DNA of 64,000 nt from Rhizophagus irregularis (Eukaryota; Glomeromycota; Glomeromycetes; Glomerales; Glomeraceae): contig NC_089436.1 of the NCBI RefSeq assembly GCF_026210795.1, positions 1,364,001 to 1,428,000 of the forward strand, given 5' to 3'. Below the pieces are notes generated by a model. It ran no database searches. It was not told where the DNA came from and saw only the letters and a program-made list of their open reading frames with translations. The position numbers and the translations under genes were made by a program. This document shows positions 1 to 13,189 of this stretch, one piece after another. Positions within the stretch are counted from its first letter, which is position 1; the number at the start of each line of letters is the position of its first letter.

Positions 1-3000
1 CAAAAAAAAAATTTATTATTAGCTCTAAGATCTCGTTCAGGGCCGAAATTACAATAATTCCGGCTGGTGTCTAAAGAAGGAAATAATTTCCTGACTAGAA
101 TTATCAAAAATTATCCATATAAGGAAGGATCTACGTGATTATTCTACGAACTTCTACACGTTACCAATCGTTACCTACATGAGACTTTTCCGGGGTCCTC
201 TTATTATTGCCGAAATTAATTTGCTTTCTCTTATCTGAAGAATTTGCATCAGAAGAACTTGAATATTTCTTTTTATAAAGGATTCGAATATTGGGGATTC
301 TCGGAAAATTGACTGAGAAATGGTATATTCAGGAAAACGCCATTTAGGAAAAGGTCCGACAAGGTTGTAAATTATTATAGTTTGTAATTACATTAGACAA
401 TCTATATTATATATTATTATATCAACATGAATAAATGTATTATAAAAAGAATAATATTATTAGGAGGTTTGTTACATGAATACATCAACAAACCTTTAAG
501 TTTGTACTATGTATCATTTCAAAATAAAGTTTAGCCGTTCCTATTTTAATAAAATAGATTAGAGTTTATATAATCTTTGTCAATATTGATACAAAAAATA
601 GATGAGACAAACTGATTTATTTGTATTAATAATTATCTTCCGTTTTTTAAATAATATTAGTGCTGAACCTTCCGTTAAATCAGTCTTAGAAATATATAAT
701 GTAATAAATTTTTGAAGTAAACGAAAATTCTTAAAGTGTTGAGAATTGAAGTCATGCATAATTAATTACATATCAATACGCAAAAGATATATTATTGTAT
801 TTATTATATATGTTGGATTAAATATTAATTAAGATTTAAAAAAAAAGAATTTGGAAAAGGAATAAAGGAATGAAATTTTTAAATCTAACGCTTCAAGATC
901 CAGAATTTAATTTCTTCGACAATATCAAAAATTGATTTATAAATCCAACAAATCCAACGGATCTATTACATACTGTTTCGGCTCAAATATCCCAAACATT
1001 GCAGAAATACTACTAAAAAGTGAAAACATCGGCCAATTCGGTCATGCATCAAAGAACTCATAACGGTTTCATTAAAGGTTATCCTAAAACGATTAGATAA
1101 TTCTCAGAATATAAACCAAAAATTTGTAATCAAATAGATATTTATAATATTAGTACATAACATAGTAGAGCGAAAACTAATCTCTTCGGCAAGTCAAATT
1201 GATTAGACCCTAACATTCGTAAAGATAAGAGGCTAATATCATTGTAAATACTTCGAATCTACGTAACTACGAAAAATTTTTTTAAGAGGAATTCGAACCG
1301 TCCTTTCCGAAATCTTTACATTGGTGTAAAATAATTTTTGAAGAAATTTTTAACCAGGAAAATTTACAATTAACATTGAATGAGTTAGCATATAACATTG
1401 CAACATTATATAAGTCAATCAAGTATAACATTTACGCGATCGGACCAGATTACCCCGAGCGACCAAGATCCATATTCATAATATCTCTAAGACTCAACAC
1501 AATTTAGTTATGCGTAAATTGAAATAACTATGTAACATTTTTGTTAAAAAGTATTAATAAAATTAATTCATAAAAAATTTGAAGTGGTGGCGTTTTTATT
1601 TCATACTTACTTGATTTACGAATTTTTGATTTATATTCTGAGTGTATCTAAAATCGCTTTAGGATGATCTTAATGTGACATTACGAGCTAATTTGAACCT
1701 TTATAGTCGAAAGTGCCTCGTTTATTAGTATATTCAATAAGTCGAAATCAATCCACTCAAAGTAGTCTGTGCTATTACAAATTTACAATATCGCAATTTT
1801 GCATCACGCAACGGCAGTTCGTTGACTAATTTACAATCTGAACAATTACCGTATGTAAAAGTCTTATTATTATGATGAGATCCCGAGACCCGGAGGTCAG
1901 TCGGGGTGTTTTGTTTCTTTTATTTGCTTTTTTATGCTTTAAAAAATTTTTTTTAACAAGAATGAGAACGGGCTATATTTCTAATAAGATGCTATTTTTA
2001 TAAACATTTGAACGAGGATCTTTTTTATATTTATCTAAAAGGAAAATAAAATGATGCAACAGTATTTAAAGATATTATGAACCTTTTACGTGTCCCATAA
2101 AATGAACCCATATGAAATAGCACTTAAAATCATCACGTTTTTGATTCATGCAAATAATTGGGCCAATTATATTTATTTGTTTTTTTTTCGGCGTAATAGA
2201 GCAAATCTTATGATATCTGCATAACAGACCCCAACTATATTGTCGGATTACCCTCATCTCATTATTTTATTTCCCTAACTGGAGCACCCGATAAAAAATA
2301 AATCTATAAATGTACATAATAATGATGTATTACTTGAATATACTAAGCCACATATACAATACTAGTAGCTTATATACTTATTATTTAGAATACTTAAATT
2401 GTTATTTTGATAAAAATGAAAAATAGAGCACGGAACTTCTCCTAAACTATTGTTTTTGAAATTCGTATAGATAGAAATTGTATTTTTATTTTATTTTGAT
2501 ATATACGAAATTAATTTTTGAGGGAAAAACCATAATTAATTACTAATCAACATAATTATGAGAATGAATTACCAAAAATATTCAGCTCGTGACTCGATGA
2601 CAAAGCCATTTCTTGCCCGTAACTTTTATTTCGTAGTTCTATAAGCCATTTTTACATTTTTTCCACAGAGAAATATAAATAGCTTTTTATTGATAATTGT
2701 TCTTAATTTAAGAATTTAAATTCTTCATTTATACAGATAATAGTAACTTAAATCTATCACTCATAAATTGTATTGTAAACTGAATACCTTGGGACTACTT
2801 GTATAAAGAAACTAAATTACAAAATCGAAGAGTTTCTTAAAAAACGAACGACTTGTCGAATTCTTTAAGATGGTTAATAATTTCAATGGTCTGTTGATGT
2901 TAAAATCTATACATTACAATATAAATGCTTATTCCTGCTTATGATCACGTGGATATTACTATCTGACTGTTTCCTGACCCGCATTATTCCGATTTTGACT

Positions 3001-6000
3001 AGAATTCATATACAATTAGCGACGGAAATATACGGTATGCGTCGTGCCGTCGTTAAGAGATTTCGGATCAGTAAATTTTATTCAAATTTGCAATTCGAAA
3101 TTTTGAACTATACAGCAATGATAGTTCATTGTTCTTCGCAACCTAGATAGTTACCAAATAATAAAAATTTATTGTATGAAACAATATTAAGCTCGTAAGT
3201 CAGGTTGTGATGCACAACATTATATTTTTTTACTTTTGCTTTTAACACGCTGCATTCTTATGATCAGACGCATTATTAACTATTACTGATACAAAATGAC
3301 AATATATTTCTACTTTGTATTGTTTTTCATCTCGTAACAATACATATTTGAAATATTTTTTTTATTCAAATTAAAAGACAAACTGAAAAAAAGATCAAAT
3401 GAAAATATTGCATCATGCTGTGTGTATATAGCCTGATTCAATCTTGAAAAAAATAATAAAAAAAAATGAAAATGCAACATAATGTGCGTCAATAACGAAG
3501 ATAATAATGGTGTGTAACGTTGATTGAGCGATAAGGAATAAAGTTTGAGATACATATGTGGCGTATTTCTTTATTCTCGTTACACTGTACATAGTACAGT
3601 ACGTATACACGGAACCTGGACAATTTTAATTATAATTAAAAGTATGGCAAAGAAATTGTGCATATTTACAATTAAAACTCTCGATATTATTTTATTTTAT
3701 TATTTTATTTTTGCATACTTCTACGTATACAGATAGCAAAAAAATTTCTTTATTACATGGCTTAAATTTTAACCAACGAATTCACAAGATTTTGATTCTT
3801 TTTTTAAAGTTCTACGTACATTAACATAATAACACTCGGGAAGATTCGGGAGAAAAAAAGTAATTTGATCATAGTAGGTGTGTGGAGGTCATCCCTTGGG
3901 CAATATTCGAAATTGGGGATCGACAATGCAATCTGGATATCGACGAAGTATAGTTGTTCTTTTTTCTGTGCGTTCCTTTCCGATTTTTATTCTTACTATA
4001 TGTTCGATGTTTTCTCATTATATACTAATTGTTACCTATTATAATATTCATTACCTGTTATCGTAATATTTATCGACCACAGCAAATATTTCTTCGTTCA
4101 TCAGAAATTGTTAACAATGATTCTAAGAATTGGATTGGTGAGTTCTGGGGTAGTAAGCAGTCGCACACTTTCGACAAATGTAATGTATCCCTATATTTTT
4201 CGTAATATTTTTTTAGCGTATGTTTTCACTAAAGATTAACACTTGAAATCATCGCCAATAATACTCTTATGTCAGTTAATACATGGGAACATTTTTATTT
4301 CACAAATTACAAGTAAAAGTTTTTTCTCATAAATCGTTGTACCTCATGTTACGAAAATAATAATAGTACAGAACACATATGCGAGTAAAACACGATTTCA
4401 TTAATGTCTGTACAGTAATCGCACAACCTCATTTGTTTTTTGTATTTATTTGAGATCGTGACCCGTGGGTCACACTGTCGCTCTTTCCGGATATTCTTCA
4501 CATATCACTTTGCTTAATTGTCTACTGCGCCTTAGAACTAATTTTTGTTGACTACGGTACGCGACAAATAAGTAATTAATGAACTAGTGTTAAATCACGT
4601 GACTGTAATTTCCGAGAGGCCCGTCCCAGAAAAATATTCTCCGCACCAAAAACAATTTCCGGAGGAGATGATCAGAATCTGTCGGACACTTCATCAGAAA
4701 CCACCATAGTTGGAGAGTGCACTGCAATCATTGCACAATGGAATACCACAAAATTCAGCCTCTATCTAATACGTATCCTTTGGAGTAATAATTTCTTAAG
4801 TTTTCGATTACTAAAAAACTATTACTGTTTCCTTATTCATTCGATTTCTTATCATTAATACTACACGTGTAATGTACTAACATGTGCCCTCCTTTGTGCT
4901 CGTGGATAATTACTCATCTAGACCATTAATTAATGAAACTATCACATGACAATATAAGAGAAGCTTACGAAGTAAATTTTCAACATCTGCGGATACTAAT
5001 TCCTGTAGAATATATCTTTCAAAAACATCGCCCACATGAGTATGAGCAGTTGTTTCCTTTTTCGTAGGACAAATGCGATGTCAAAAATTACGTTCTCTTT
5101 TACCTTGTTAGCAATTGGTCTTATCTGCGGAATTCTTAATACTCAGTAATGATAATTCTGATTAAAAACGATGATATAATATTGATGCCTGGAGGATGTG
5201 ATCGATATATTATATCTTCGGGTATATAAGAACATGGTTAGATGACATCCAACTCATATACAATACAGTAAAAATGACTTATCATTCGTTATCTATTATC
5301 TTTTCCAAATATTATTTTACTCACTAGTAGTATTCTTATCCATTAAAAATCGCCTAAGAAAGTTTCTATATCGAAAACACTATTGAAATTAGCGCATTCG
5401 TTGATAAAAAATATGAATTTTATTGTCGATTTCGTTTTTTCTTGATTTGATGATGTCACAATTATTATAAAAGTGATCTATCGACAAATATTCTTTAAGA
5501 ACAAAATAGTAGCACTAGCTGTTGTTAATTGATATCTAAAGATGTAAGCAATTACTCAAAAAAAAATAATGCGTGATAAATATATACAATCAGTTTTGCA
5601 ACCATATACACAGAGAAACAAAACACAATGTGACAATAATAACTATATATTTGTGACTAATAAGGTGTAAAAAGGTCTGGGACTCTGGGGTAGCTTCTAA
5701 TAATTAATATAGTATATGATTCGTTTTTGAAAGAAATATCTCGATAATAATCAACAATACAAAAACGCAAACCGTTGTTAACAAATAATAAACAGGCTCA
5801 GACGTTATCTTCTTGGGGTTACCAAAGAATCTTCTATAGCTTCCGATAGAGTATCATCCTTAAAAATTATTTTTTACTGATAGATCACGTGATAATGCAA
5901 AATAATGTAATCTGAGTTGTCTTTTTTTATTAAAAAAAAAAAATTTGATGTAGCTTAAATTTCTACGATGTATTGTGTATATATTGCAATGCATAAGTCA

Positions 6001-6100
6001 AATCTTTTTATTAAAATAATATTAAATAAACAATATAATTAGCATAGTCTACAAATTAATAAAAAAAAAATGTCTAGTATTAAAAACGTCCTTCTTGCTA
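1..6100. other. Gene-free AT-rich stretch
   Basis: I see no reading frame here with convincing protein character; the short open frames (60-80 codons) are low-complexity and lack splice partners. Around 4640-4770 the + strand gives a short fragment with a C-x2-C pair (WRVHCNHCTMEYH) that could be a decayed zinc finger, but it is too short to call. The rest looks like decayed intergenic or transposon-derived DNA. Confidence 0.5.
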
Positions 6101-6146
6101 TTCAAATGCTTTTGTCCATTTTTTAGTTTCAACTCTTCTTTCATTC

Positions 6147-7373
6147 TTATATAAAAATGTGTCTAATAAAATAATTAAAGCCCTTATCTTTATTCGTATA
6201 AATGAAAGCATCATCACACTCAGGAGTGAATTTCTTATCGGTTCTTGGAGAAAAGAGATTACCCACCAGAGTGCATTTTATGTTGGGAAATAAAATATCT
6301 AAAGCGTAACCAATAACAGCGAGACGCCAGCACAACTGAACAAATCCATGCTTAATGATATCATTAGATTCTGATCTTTTAATTTCTCCTATTTCTAGGT
6401 TAAGTATAACATTAATTCCCGTAACGATTACTTCAATTTTTCCACGCACATCGATATTGATCATCTTTAAAAAAGGGGTATACCCTTTCTTCGATGCCTT
6501 ATTCAGATCTGTTACTTGGGCGGTTAATATCATTATAGTGATACTTTATTGGTGTATTAAAAAAGATTGTTTGGATGAGTCACCAACCTTGCTTCCTATA
6601 TTGTTTAAAAAAATATGTGTGAGTGTTGTACTACAAAGATCAAGAACTATAGCCAGTAAGTTTAGGTATGTAAAGAACAGAGTTTGTTTGTCTCTTATGT
6701 TTCTAGAATATAACGATCTTGAATTCCTAAACTCATTTGTCTTTTTACCTTACCCATTCATATTTTGGGAATAATAACACATACATTTGCTTTTAGAAAA
6801 ACTCCATCCCATTTTTGATCCAAGTAAATCTGATGACTCTTATCTTTTTTCTTTAATGCAATATTTATAGATTCTTTAGCAAAAGAAAAAAGCTCGATAT
6901 GGTTGTCAGAGTTATATAATTTTTCTGCCTTGTTGACATAATCTTTAAAGTTTTCAATTAAACCATTATTCTGTTACAAAAATAAAAATAGCAATTAATT
7001 TCTTAAGATAAAAATTCTTTGGTATTTTTTCTTTATCACTCATGTAAATATATCTCGCTATTTTATCAGCTCTGTGGTCCATAATGTAAGCCTGACTATC
7101 GTAATCCATATTCTCTTGAGGCAGAATTTGGTCCTTTGGTGCAATTATACGTACAAGACCATTTAAATCGTAAACATTAAATTCTTCAGAATAATGTTGC
7201 CTGTATTTTTTGCCTATTTCATTTCGGGCAATAATTTCATATATTTTTCCAAATTCTCCTCTCATATTTTTGTAAACATCATTAATCTTATCATCAATCT
7301 TTTTGTCAATACCATCGAACCTTTTGGCAACATTTTTATCCATAGAACATATTTTTTCAAAAATTACTTCCAA
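6147..7373 (-). pseudogene. Decayed gene of unknown family with coiled-coil start and a possible PD-(D/E)XK motif
   Basis: Three blocks on the minus strand read as one protein. The first (7373-6966) starts MEVIFEKICSMDKNV, has a charged, K/D-rich coiled-coil-like stretch, then GEFGKIYEIIARNEIGKKY. The second (about 6958-6770) contains KDYVNKAEKLYNSDNH and YLDQKWDGVFLKANV. The third (6533-6147) contains NVILNLEIGEIKRSESNDI followed by HGFVQLCWRLAVIGYALD. The E-I-K in a hydrophobic strand, followed by a helix with Q-L, resembles the catalytic E-x-K of PD-(D/E)XK nuclease folds; that reading is inference. The stretch between the second and third blocks is not open in one frame, so the copy is probably broken, though unrecognised introns could explain part of this. 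It lies next to MITE-rich DNA and has no obvious operon-like partner. Confidence 0.45.
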
Positions 7374-7539
7374 GGTTTATCTATATAATTAAATATAATG
7401 GATTATTCAAGCATGTTGAACAGTAAAGGCCCTTTTGACCATTTTTTACAGAAAGTAACAAAAAACTAAAACTCGCAAACACATATTATTCGCATCAATA
7501 CTAGACTTTTGGTTATTATCACTATTCATACTGAAATTA

Positions 7540-7640
7540 TTTTAAAGAAAAAGGATAAAAATTTGTTTTAAAGAAAAAGATAAAATTTTTTTTAAAAGAA
7601 AAAGGATAAAATTTTTTTTTTAAAAAAAAAAGTTTTAAAA
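7540..7640. repeat. Short tandem repeat, about 33-bp unit, three copies
   Basis: The motif aaagaaaaaggataaaa followed by a run of T is repeated three times with small length changes. It is AT-rich and sits just upstream (minus-strand sense) of the decayed gene at 6.1-7.4 kb. Probably replication slippage. Confidence 0.6.
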
Positions 7641-7852
7641 GTTTATATATGATGACTAATAATATAGACTATATAACATCATCGTTAGACGCAGAGATGA
7701 TGAATTTTGCGGTGAAATTTTATGATCTGCCGACAGTTTCTGTCCTGCTTCTGCGGCCCTGAATTATTATTTCGGTGCATATTCTGCTCATTTGTTTTGT
7801 AATTCTGCTAATTTCGGCAGACTTTGGCTGTAAAAAATATTTGTTGACTTTA

Positions 7853-8019
7853 CATATGGGGACACGCACAGCAAAACAAGGGGATAGGATTTAAAAATTT
7901 TTTTTTGAGACTTCATTACAACTGTAATTTTTGGATAAATTGGAGCATAATTATCATATAAACTTAAGAAATTTTTTTTTGAGGCTATCCCCTTGTTTTG
8001 CTGTGCTTATCCCCATATG
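7853..8019. mobile_element. MITE with 35-bp terminal inverted repeats
   Basis: The left end reads catatggggacacgcacag and continues with caaaacaaggggatag. The right end is its inverted copy with about three mismatches over 35 bp. The 97-bp centre has no coding capacity. The palindrome CATATG at both outer edges may be part of the repeat or a target duplication, so the superfamily cannot be fixed. Confidence 0.7.
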
Positions 8020-8164
8020 ATCTTTGTCAGTGACGTGCTATTGACGGTTTTTTATTGCCGTCACAAAAACCGGAATATTCTGTATTTCTGGATAAGGACA
8101 ATTTACTGTACATTGTACATTAACCCATGAAATTCCTCATCCACTTACGTCACTACGATAATTT

Positions 8165-8459
8165 CCCTATAAAAAAAGAAAATTCGGAATTTGTCCTGAA
8201 AAGTATGGAAAATGTCCGGAAATTTTCCGTGCGTCCGGAAAACATTCGGAAACAGTCACGTTTTGGAACATTTTCCAGACGCACAAATTCCAGACATTTT
8301 CTTGACACTCCAGAATTTGTCCGGAATTTGTCCAGAATCGAGCGTCCGGAAAATGTTCCAAAACATGACCGTTTCCGAATGTTTTCCGGATACACGGAAA
8401 ATTTCCGGACATTTTCCATACTTTTCAGGACAAATTCCGAATTTTCTTTTTTTATAGGG
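8165..8459. mobile_element. Foldback MITE, CCCTATAAAA family, with TTT target duplication
   Basis: The element begins CCCTATAAAAAAAGAAAATT and ends with the inverted copy. The arms pair over more than 110 bp on each side around a short non-palindromic centre, so nearly the whole 295 bp can fold on itself. TTT flanks both ends (8162-8164 and 8460-8462), giving a 3-bp target duplication. The arms are full of the motif GTCCGGAAAATGTCC and its variants. The apparent proteins of 80-116 residues on both strands are by-products of the palindrome. A 3-bp duplication and C-rich termini fit the CACTA/CMC superfamily, but no transposase is present to confirm that. Confidence 0.85.
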
Positions 8460-8499
8460 TTTCTTTTCTTGAATTAAACTACCCCTGTCTATTTCCTTT

Positions 8500-9800
8500 T
8501 ATATTTGTAACATTATTTTGTAACTTGTTTTTTAAAAAGTTAACCTATCAAGTCATTATTATTTGTTGGTAAAATATTTTTGTGTTCCTTTTTTATATAA
8601 TTTATAGTTACTTTGACAAGTTTCTTGTTGATTATATTAAAATTATGAGATCAGGAAAAAGTTTTCGATTAATAATTTACAATAAATTGTGTCAAGCGTC
8701 AACCAAATAATGTTTGCAGATTGGAGAGTGTAGCCAATATTTTCATCTATATACATATATATTACAATTATCTCCAAATGTCAAATAAATATTTTAATAA
8801 AGATCGAATTTGTTGATTGTTTAAGTTATATTGAAGCATTCTGGCCGTGTTTGTTGTTAACTTGCCACATGCGTTTGTGAGATTAGTACAACTAAAAAAG
8901 TGATCAAAGAATTCATTTAACTGTCACAGTATTTGCATTTGACGTCTCCGCATAAGTGATAATATCATTTTTTCATAATTTCTAATGTAGATAGGACTGT
9001 AGGAACTTCTGATTCAATTTAAAAGCTTCAGTTAATGAATATGCTGTTATCCTTGCTTCAGTTGCTTGACGTGCAGTTGAATCATGTATCTTCAATCAAT
9101 TTGAAACAGTTGAAGATATCTCTATTAATCCTAATCCTATTATATCTCCAGTTTGCTTCTATGACAGGCACAAATGTGATCAATAAATTTTCCGATGTTT
9201 TTATCAATAATCTGATTGTATCATAAATGTAAAATTATGTCTAAATTAATATTGTATCGCACTGAGGATCTATATTATCTGCTAATTCATTACCCAGTAC
9301 CCCGAATATCCATTAAATTAGTATCTAATTGTTTTTCTGTACAATCAATCATTCATAAAAAAATTCATCTCAATAAAGTTAAATCTATTAAAACATCATG
9401 CATTCATATTGACAAAAAAGTGAAAGAAATGTTTTTTTTTTGGATTTTAATATTTATCGGAAATACATCCATTATATAATCATTTGCATGTAAAACATAA
9501 ACAAAAAACTTACCAAGATCTTCCCACGCCATACAGAGATATGACACATTCCAAATTCGAAAAATGGTTCTTTCGAAATTAATTTATTTTATACAAGTGT
9601 GGCTATCTTTTTAGTATAGATTTTTTTTCTATTAAATTATTGGCTGGTTAGTCTTAATAAACAGCAAATGAGTTATACTAGAATGATAGACAATTTTAGT
9701 ATTATACATTCTTTTTGCTAACATTATTTATTCATATGAAAATGCGAATGTACGAATTAAAATAAAATTAAAATGAACTTCTCCATATTATATTTGACAA
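8500..9800. other. No gene seen
   Basis: AT-rich sequence between two MITEs. Two short open frames (63 and 87 codons, 9035-9479) have no recognisable domain and no splice context, and are treated as chance. Confidence 0.4.
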
Positions 9801-9810
9801 GCCTCTAAGC

Positions 9811-9991
9811 CCCTATGGAAAATTGTAATATTCCGGTCACTTTCTGGAACCAGGCCCGAACCCTCCTAGACATTTTCCGGGCATTTTCCGGAATTCACAA
9901 TGTCTCTGCGTCCGGAATATTGCAATTTTCCGGACATTTTCCGGACGCCCGGACATTTTCTGGACATTTTTCTGACATTTTTTTTATAGGG
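9811..9991. mobile_element. Diverged CCCTAT-family MITE
   Basis: It begins CCCTATGG and ends TTTTTTTATAGGG, with internal repeats of TTTTCCGGACATTTTCC like those of the element at 8165-8459. At about 181 bp it is shorter, and its arms pair less well. TAAG occurs directly outside both ends (one base is left over on the left), so a clean target duplication cannot be assigned. Confidence 0.65.
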
Positions 9992-9992
9992 T

Positions 9993-10957
9993 AAGTAGAT
10001 CAATTTATTATTTTTTGTGAGACTATTCATTATTCAGCGTTCAAATTCCAAATCGGACTACCTTTGTCTGCATCGAAATTGTATCGGTAGATAATTGTTA
10101 AATAATATTCATATAATTCATTTATTTATTCGAAATTTTGGGGAGCACGCTCAAATAAAAAGTAAATATCCCGTGAATCGATCTTAAAAATGTACGAATC
10201 ATTTTGCCACATTTGAGTAATAGTCGCTACTTTGCCTCAATCTCACATATCAACTACGAATGAATTTATTCACAACTAATTTCGGTGTTTTAATTTTGTC
10301 GATTCAGGATATTTAGTGAAATTCACTACCGGATTTTGCCAGTGCCAAGTCCCACGACTTTGAAAGCTCAAAAATATATAGAAAGAAAGCTAAATCAACA
10401 CCAGTGAAAGGCAGAATTTGTCATTAAATAAAATTTTGTAATTGGTCAATATAAAGTATGTTATTGAATCATTAATATGCTAATATCCAAACTTATTGCT
10501 ATATGAGAATTACTCTATTTTTTTTTAATATACTAAAAAATAATTATAATATTATCAAATGCGGAAAATTTAAATCATAATGCATAATCATAATTTTATT
10601 GATATAAATGAATTGTTATGTTAAATCTTAAAAAAATAAATAAATAAGTATTCATAATCAATTACATAATAACATTTTACCATAAATGTAAATATAACTC
10701 ATAGAAACTTAATTTTATGATTCCCTATAAAAAATGAACCCCAATTTAGAAGAAATATTCGGTTGTAACAATTAGCGTTAAACCATTTTTTTTTCAAAAG
10801 CTATAATTCTATAAATAAATATAGTTATAAGTGATTTTTCTAGATTCTAGAAACAAAATATATAATATTAATTAACACAAATTTATATTCAATAATTTAT
10901 TCGCATTAGTATACGTTTTTAAATTTTCTATATAAACATATAAAATTGTAATTAAAC
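9993..10957. other. No gene seen; 3' flank of the 10.96 kb gene
   Basis: AT-rich intergenic DNA. A single CCCTATAAAAAA motif at about 10724 resembles one MITE end, but no matching second end was found. Confidence 0.4.
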
Positions 10958-11611
10958 TTAGATTAAAGAGGGGTTGAAACTATTTTGATGATTTTGATAA
11001 TTTGTGAAATTATTGAAATCAACTTGTTGCTGCGGTTGAATGTAAGTGCTCTCCGATCCATTTATAAAATGGTCACTGCCTGGCAAATCATTGTAACTAT
11101 AGTTTTGAATATCTGCCATTGGTGTTACTATTACATGATTCCCAATATCAAGTGAGTATGTATTTCTACAATACACTCGATAGTAAAGTTTTTGCTTCAA
11201 GCTTTGTTCGAGATGTAACTTTTGATGTATGGATAATACTCGCATATCAAAATCCATTTCACAAATTTCATCGTTCAAAACGTTTTCTACTAAAGAACTT
11301 GAGAGTAATTTACAAGTAACATGATATCTTGTTGAGGGATCGCTTGGATGCTGGTAAAAGAATTCGTGACTATGGCGATCATGACTATCGAGAGTGTCTT
11401 CTTGTGAAATGATTTTACAATTAACAAGATAAAAATTATCATCATTTGATGAAAAATGATAAAACTTTAAGAAGCAGATTAGATTTTTTTGTTGTTGAAT
11501 TTCATAATAAAAATCACGTGTTGGCGCGTTTTGATTGGGACGAGCGGAGACAGGTTGAGAATAATTTATAGTAGATGATTGTTGATCATAAAATGAACAA
11601 GTACTATCCAT
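10958..11611 (-). CDS. Unknown single-exon protein, 217 aa
   Basis: An uninterrupted frame runs from ATG at 11611 to the stop at 10958. The first 30 residues are S/Q/P-rich and probably disordered (MDSTCSFYDQQSSTINYSQP). Residues about 33-165 look globular, with alternating hydrophobic strands (ICFLKFYHFSSNDDNFYLVN, RYHVTCKLLSSSLVENVL) and several Cys and His. The C-terminus is N/Q-rich (QPQQQVDFNNFTNYQNHQNS). There is no signal peptide or membrane segment. I do not recognise the family; its composition and balanced codons suggest a real gene. An N/Q-rich tail is common in fungal nuclear or RNA-associated proteins, but no function is assigned. Confidence 0.65.
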   Translation of the reverse strand: MDSTCSFYDQQSSTINYSQPVSARPNQNAPTRDFYYEIQQQKNLICFLKFYHFSSNDDNFYLVNCKIISQEDTLDSHDRHSHEFFYQHPSDPSTRYHVTCKLLSSSLVENVLNDEICEMDFDMRVLSIHQKLHLEQSLKQKLYYRVYCRNTYSLDIGNHVIVTPMADIQNYSYNDLPGSDHFINGSESTYIQPQQQVDFNNFTNYQNHQNSFNPSLI

Positions 11612-12041
11612 AATGCTGTATAAACGTTATTATTAGAACAATGAAAAAATTATATATTTCACAATTAATAATATTACAATAAAATCTGGTTGTAATAATT
11701 AATTGAATTTATTCTTACAAGAAAGGACATACAAAGTATACAAAGAAAGATTTAACACGAAAATTTTAATAAAAAAATAATAATGAACGATTTTTAAATA
11801 TCGTATAAAAAGAGGATTTAAATTTTCTTTTTTTTAAAAAAAAATTCGAAGGAAAAAGTCTTCAACTGTCATCTTTATAGTGGTAGGGGCAAAATGAGTT
11901 CTGATTTGCGGTATCACGTGTATAAACTCACATGATACGTCTTGCAAATGACTCATCATAGTTCGTCATTCGAGTATTAAAATGACACATCATTTGTAAT
12001 CATGTGTCAATTGTGTCATTTCAAGTCATTTTTCAAACAAA

Positions 12042-12222
12042 TTTAGCATACTTTCTCTTATTGCCAATATTAGAAGGCAACGGACAGTTTTTTAAATTCA
12101 GTATTTAATTCCTATCATTGTATTACTAGAATTTGATTCTCTGTTGAATTCCATATTTAGAAAAACAAAAAGAAACTCTCTGTAGTAATAGATCGTCATC
12201 ATATGATTGTTGTCATTCGGAG
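12042..12222 (+). repeat. Dispersed repeat, copy 1 of 2
   Basis: Starts at TAGCATACTTTCTCTTATTG and ends near GTCATTCGGAG. A second copy in the same orientation is at 17544-17714. The pair is nearly identical apart from a ~19-bp segment present only here and small differences near the end. No terminal inverted repeat was found, and no coding potential. Confidence 0.8.
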
Positions 12223-13189
12223 TTCGGTTGCAAAGTTAACAGAGCTTTTTCACCTTTTGGTATGATTTATATCTATTATACGCCAATAGTAGGGGCAAAA
12301 TGTGAGTTCTAGGACAAAATTTTCCGAAGGTATCCAGAAAAGCTTCCAATAATATTTCCGAAGCTTTCTAGCTAATAAGAATCCATAATATATAATTCAA
12401 TGCTTAAAATTGTGCCAGGCTCAAATTTTGCTATACGAAAATTTCTGGTATCAAATTGGCTTAGAAATAAGCATAGGATACCAAGAATAAAACCATCTAT
12501 TATAGCCTTTCTAGCCCAATTTTAATTCCAAATAATAAATCGAAAAATGTATGTCATACTGGTTGCCTCTGAAAGAAACATTGAATATAATCAAACGAAG
12601 TGAGATTATATTCAATTTTCGACTTATTCAAGCCTAAAAAGCATACCATATTTTCATGATATCCTAGAATTAATTCTTAAAAGTGATTCATTTCCATCTA
12701 GCAAAGGTCAAAAAGTCACCGAAAATCAGCTTTGGTAAGACTTTTTATATATCACCAATTAAGTAAAAAAAGTATAGCTCTTATTCTAGTATACCAAAGA
12801 TTTTATGTAATGCAAGAAGACACTCTAAAACCATTTAAATAACATAAGCACTAGGACAAAAAATATTACCAAAAATTTGACAAAAAAATCTATGGTTGAG
12901 ATTTACTTTACTATTAAAATAATATTTGGGATTCTGTACCCATTTTATCATCCACCCATCCTGAATGACTTTTTTGTAAAAATTACCATTAATTTTAGCG
13001 AAAATCAATAAATATTTTATAATGCAATATAGCGGGAATATTATTTAATGTGAAAATTATTGAATTTTTACATTATTAGCTATATATTTTATATATTTTT
13101 ACTACACTTCCTTTTCCTTAACTTATAAGCTAGTAGTTAGTATTTTTAAATAAGTATTTCAAGCAAGCTGCTTGATATATCCCTTCAAA
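12223..13189. other. No gene seen
   Basis: Moderately AT-rich DNA without a credible reading frame. The motif AGTAGGGGCAAAATG at 12290 nearly repeats one at 11882 in the same orientation, which hints at an old element spanning this area, but no second end was identified. Confidence 0.35.

Noticed and set aside
6355-6774. 139-codon + strand frame
   Set aside because: Antisense shadow of the better-supported minus-strand protein with the EIGEIK motif.
8127-8477. Four overlapping frames of 81-116 codons on both strands
   Set aside because: They mirror each other because the DNA is an almost perfect palindrome (MITE). None has protein character beyond that.
10724-10760. CCCTATAAAAAATG motif as a fourth CCCTAT-family MITE
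   Set aside because: Only one end was found; no inverted partner within 500 bp on either side.
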